From the NCBI GenBank assembly GCA_905221605.1, contig CAJNDS010000135.1, forward strand, positions 1 through 55,000: DNA of 55,000 bases, in the 5' to 3' direction. How positions within the stretch are numbered: the first letter of the stretch is position 1; each line of letters starts with the position of its first letter. Below, piece by piece: positions 54,535 through 55,000 of the stretch. A program made the translations under genes and the position numbers. The notes below the pieces were generated by a model. It saw nothing but the letters and a program-made list of their open reading frames with translations. It ran no database searches and was not told where the DNA came from. The stretch is from Symbiodinium natans. Its lineage: Eukaryota > Sar > Dinophyceae > Suessiales > Symbiodiniaceae.

Positions 54535-54624
54535 CCCCCTGAAACTAACAGCCCATAATAGGGAATATAGTAGGGGCTACTGTAATCCCTCTTAAGGACT
54601 CTGAGTGTAAGGGGGACATCCCAA
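54535..54624. mobile_element. Family A element (copy 8)
   Basis: TTGGGAGGTTCCCCCTGAAA to GTGTAAGGGGGACATCCCAAG; inner CATAATAGGGAATATAGTAGG and CTACTGTAATCCC arms. Confidence 0.8.
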
Positions 54625-54756
54625 GCTTGGGGGGGGGGGGGGGGCGTTTCTCTCTGCATTCCTTCATCGTTTCTTCAGAGTCCAGCCCGCAGAAGCTTCG
54701 CAACCCAAACTACGAAACCCTAAACCCTAAACCCGAGACCTTACTCGGCCCTGGAG

Positions 54757-54828
54757 GTACTACGCCATTGACCCATGGACCGGCAGGTTCGCTCATCTAC
54801 AGCAAGCTCTCGACACTGCGCAATGGGT
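54757..54828 (+). CDS. Candidate exon, unknown product
   Basis: After GCCCTGGAG the frame YYAIDPWTGRFAHLQQALDT then AQW leads to a GTATAG donor. AG|G entry and GT exit match the confirmed introns. An overlapping frame is also open. Confidence 0.45.
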
Positions 54829-54879
54829 ATAGAGTTAGAGTGAACCCTAAACCCGGAACCGGAACCCTAAACCCTAGAT

Positions 54880-54950
54880 CCTAAACCCTAAACCCTAAAC
54901 CCTAAACCCTAAACCCTAAACCCTAAACCCTAAACCCCAAACCCCTAAAC
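54880..54950. repeat. CCCTAAA array
   Basis: About nine units before the window ends in mixed sequence. Confidence 0.92.
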
Positions 54951-55000
54951 CTAGCAAAGATCCTAGGATCCGTTTCTCTAGTATATGGCATCTTACCACA

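Noticed and set aside
1-55000. A chromosome end or subtelomere, because of the TTTAGGG content
   Set aside because: Arrays are short, alternate in orientation throughout, are interleaved with exons and lie inside introns. No terminal uniform array is seen.

Overview
This window looks like nuclear DNA of a dinoflagellate (Symbiodiniaceae, Suessiales or a Prorocentrum-like lineage fit; I cannot resolve which). Four things seen in the sequence point there: (i) the plant/dinoflagellate-type telomere heptamer TTTAGGG/CCCTAAA is scattered in dozens of internal arrays in both orientations from end to end; (ii) all convincing coding sequence lies on the + strand; (iii) exons are short, acceptors are AG followed by G, and donors are GT, GC or GA; (iv) introns are largely inverted-repeat elements that behave as introners (transposable elements that become introns). 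There is no rRNA, tRNA or CRISPR, and no bacterial-style operon. Nearly all long open frames are low-complexity readings of repeats and were left out.

Layout. About 0.7-17.8 kb: a series of small + strand exon islands (about 50-130 nt), many encoding Ala/Glu/Arg/Leu-rich coiled-coil-like helix, typically entered from a CCCTAAA array and left into a TTTAGGG array. 18,274-20,931: one gene that can be assembled completely by eye, ten exons and nine introns, 397 codons plus stop, joining a SAK-type HAD domain to an FCP1/SCP1 (NIF-like) phosphatase domain. About 22-34 kb: more exon islands, again partly coiled-coil-like, with large telomere-like arrays, a 0.2 kb C-tract and several inverted-repeat elements. 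34,955-40,077 and 42,590-48,148: a tandem duplication of a gene for a 12-helix MFS-type transporter. About 48.4-55 kb: more exon islands, arrays and elements.

Main discovery. At least ten families of terminal-inverted-repeat elements (called A-L here) recur through the window. In the two transporter copies, elements interrupt one copy and are exactly absent from the other: families B and C supply five clean presence/absence sites. Each is bounded by a 4-5 bp duplication that begins with G, so that removing element plus one duplicate restores the uninterrupted paralog and the duplicate itself supplies the donor dinucleotide (GT, GC or GA). The same logic resolves most introns of the HAD fusion gene. 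Telomere-like heptamers have expanded inside many of these elements at family-specific internal positions, and many other introns begin with TTTAGGG arrays and end with CCCTAAA arrays, so that the intron ends could pair in the pre-mRNA.

Limits: all alignments were by eye. The HAD fusion and the 3' two thirds of both transporter genes are well supported. Most other exon islands are single-exon proposals that need transcript data, and I do not claim how many genes they belong to.
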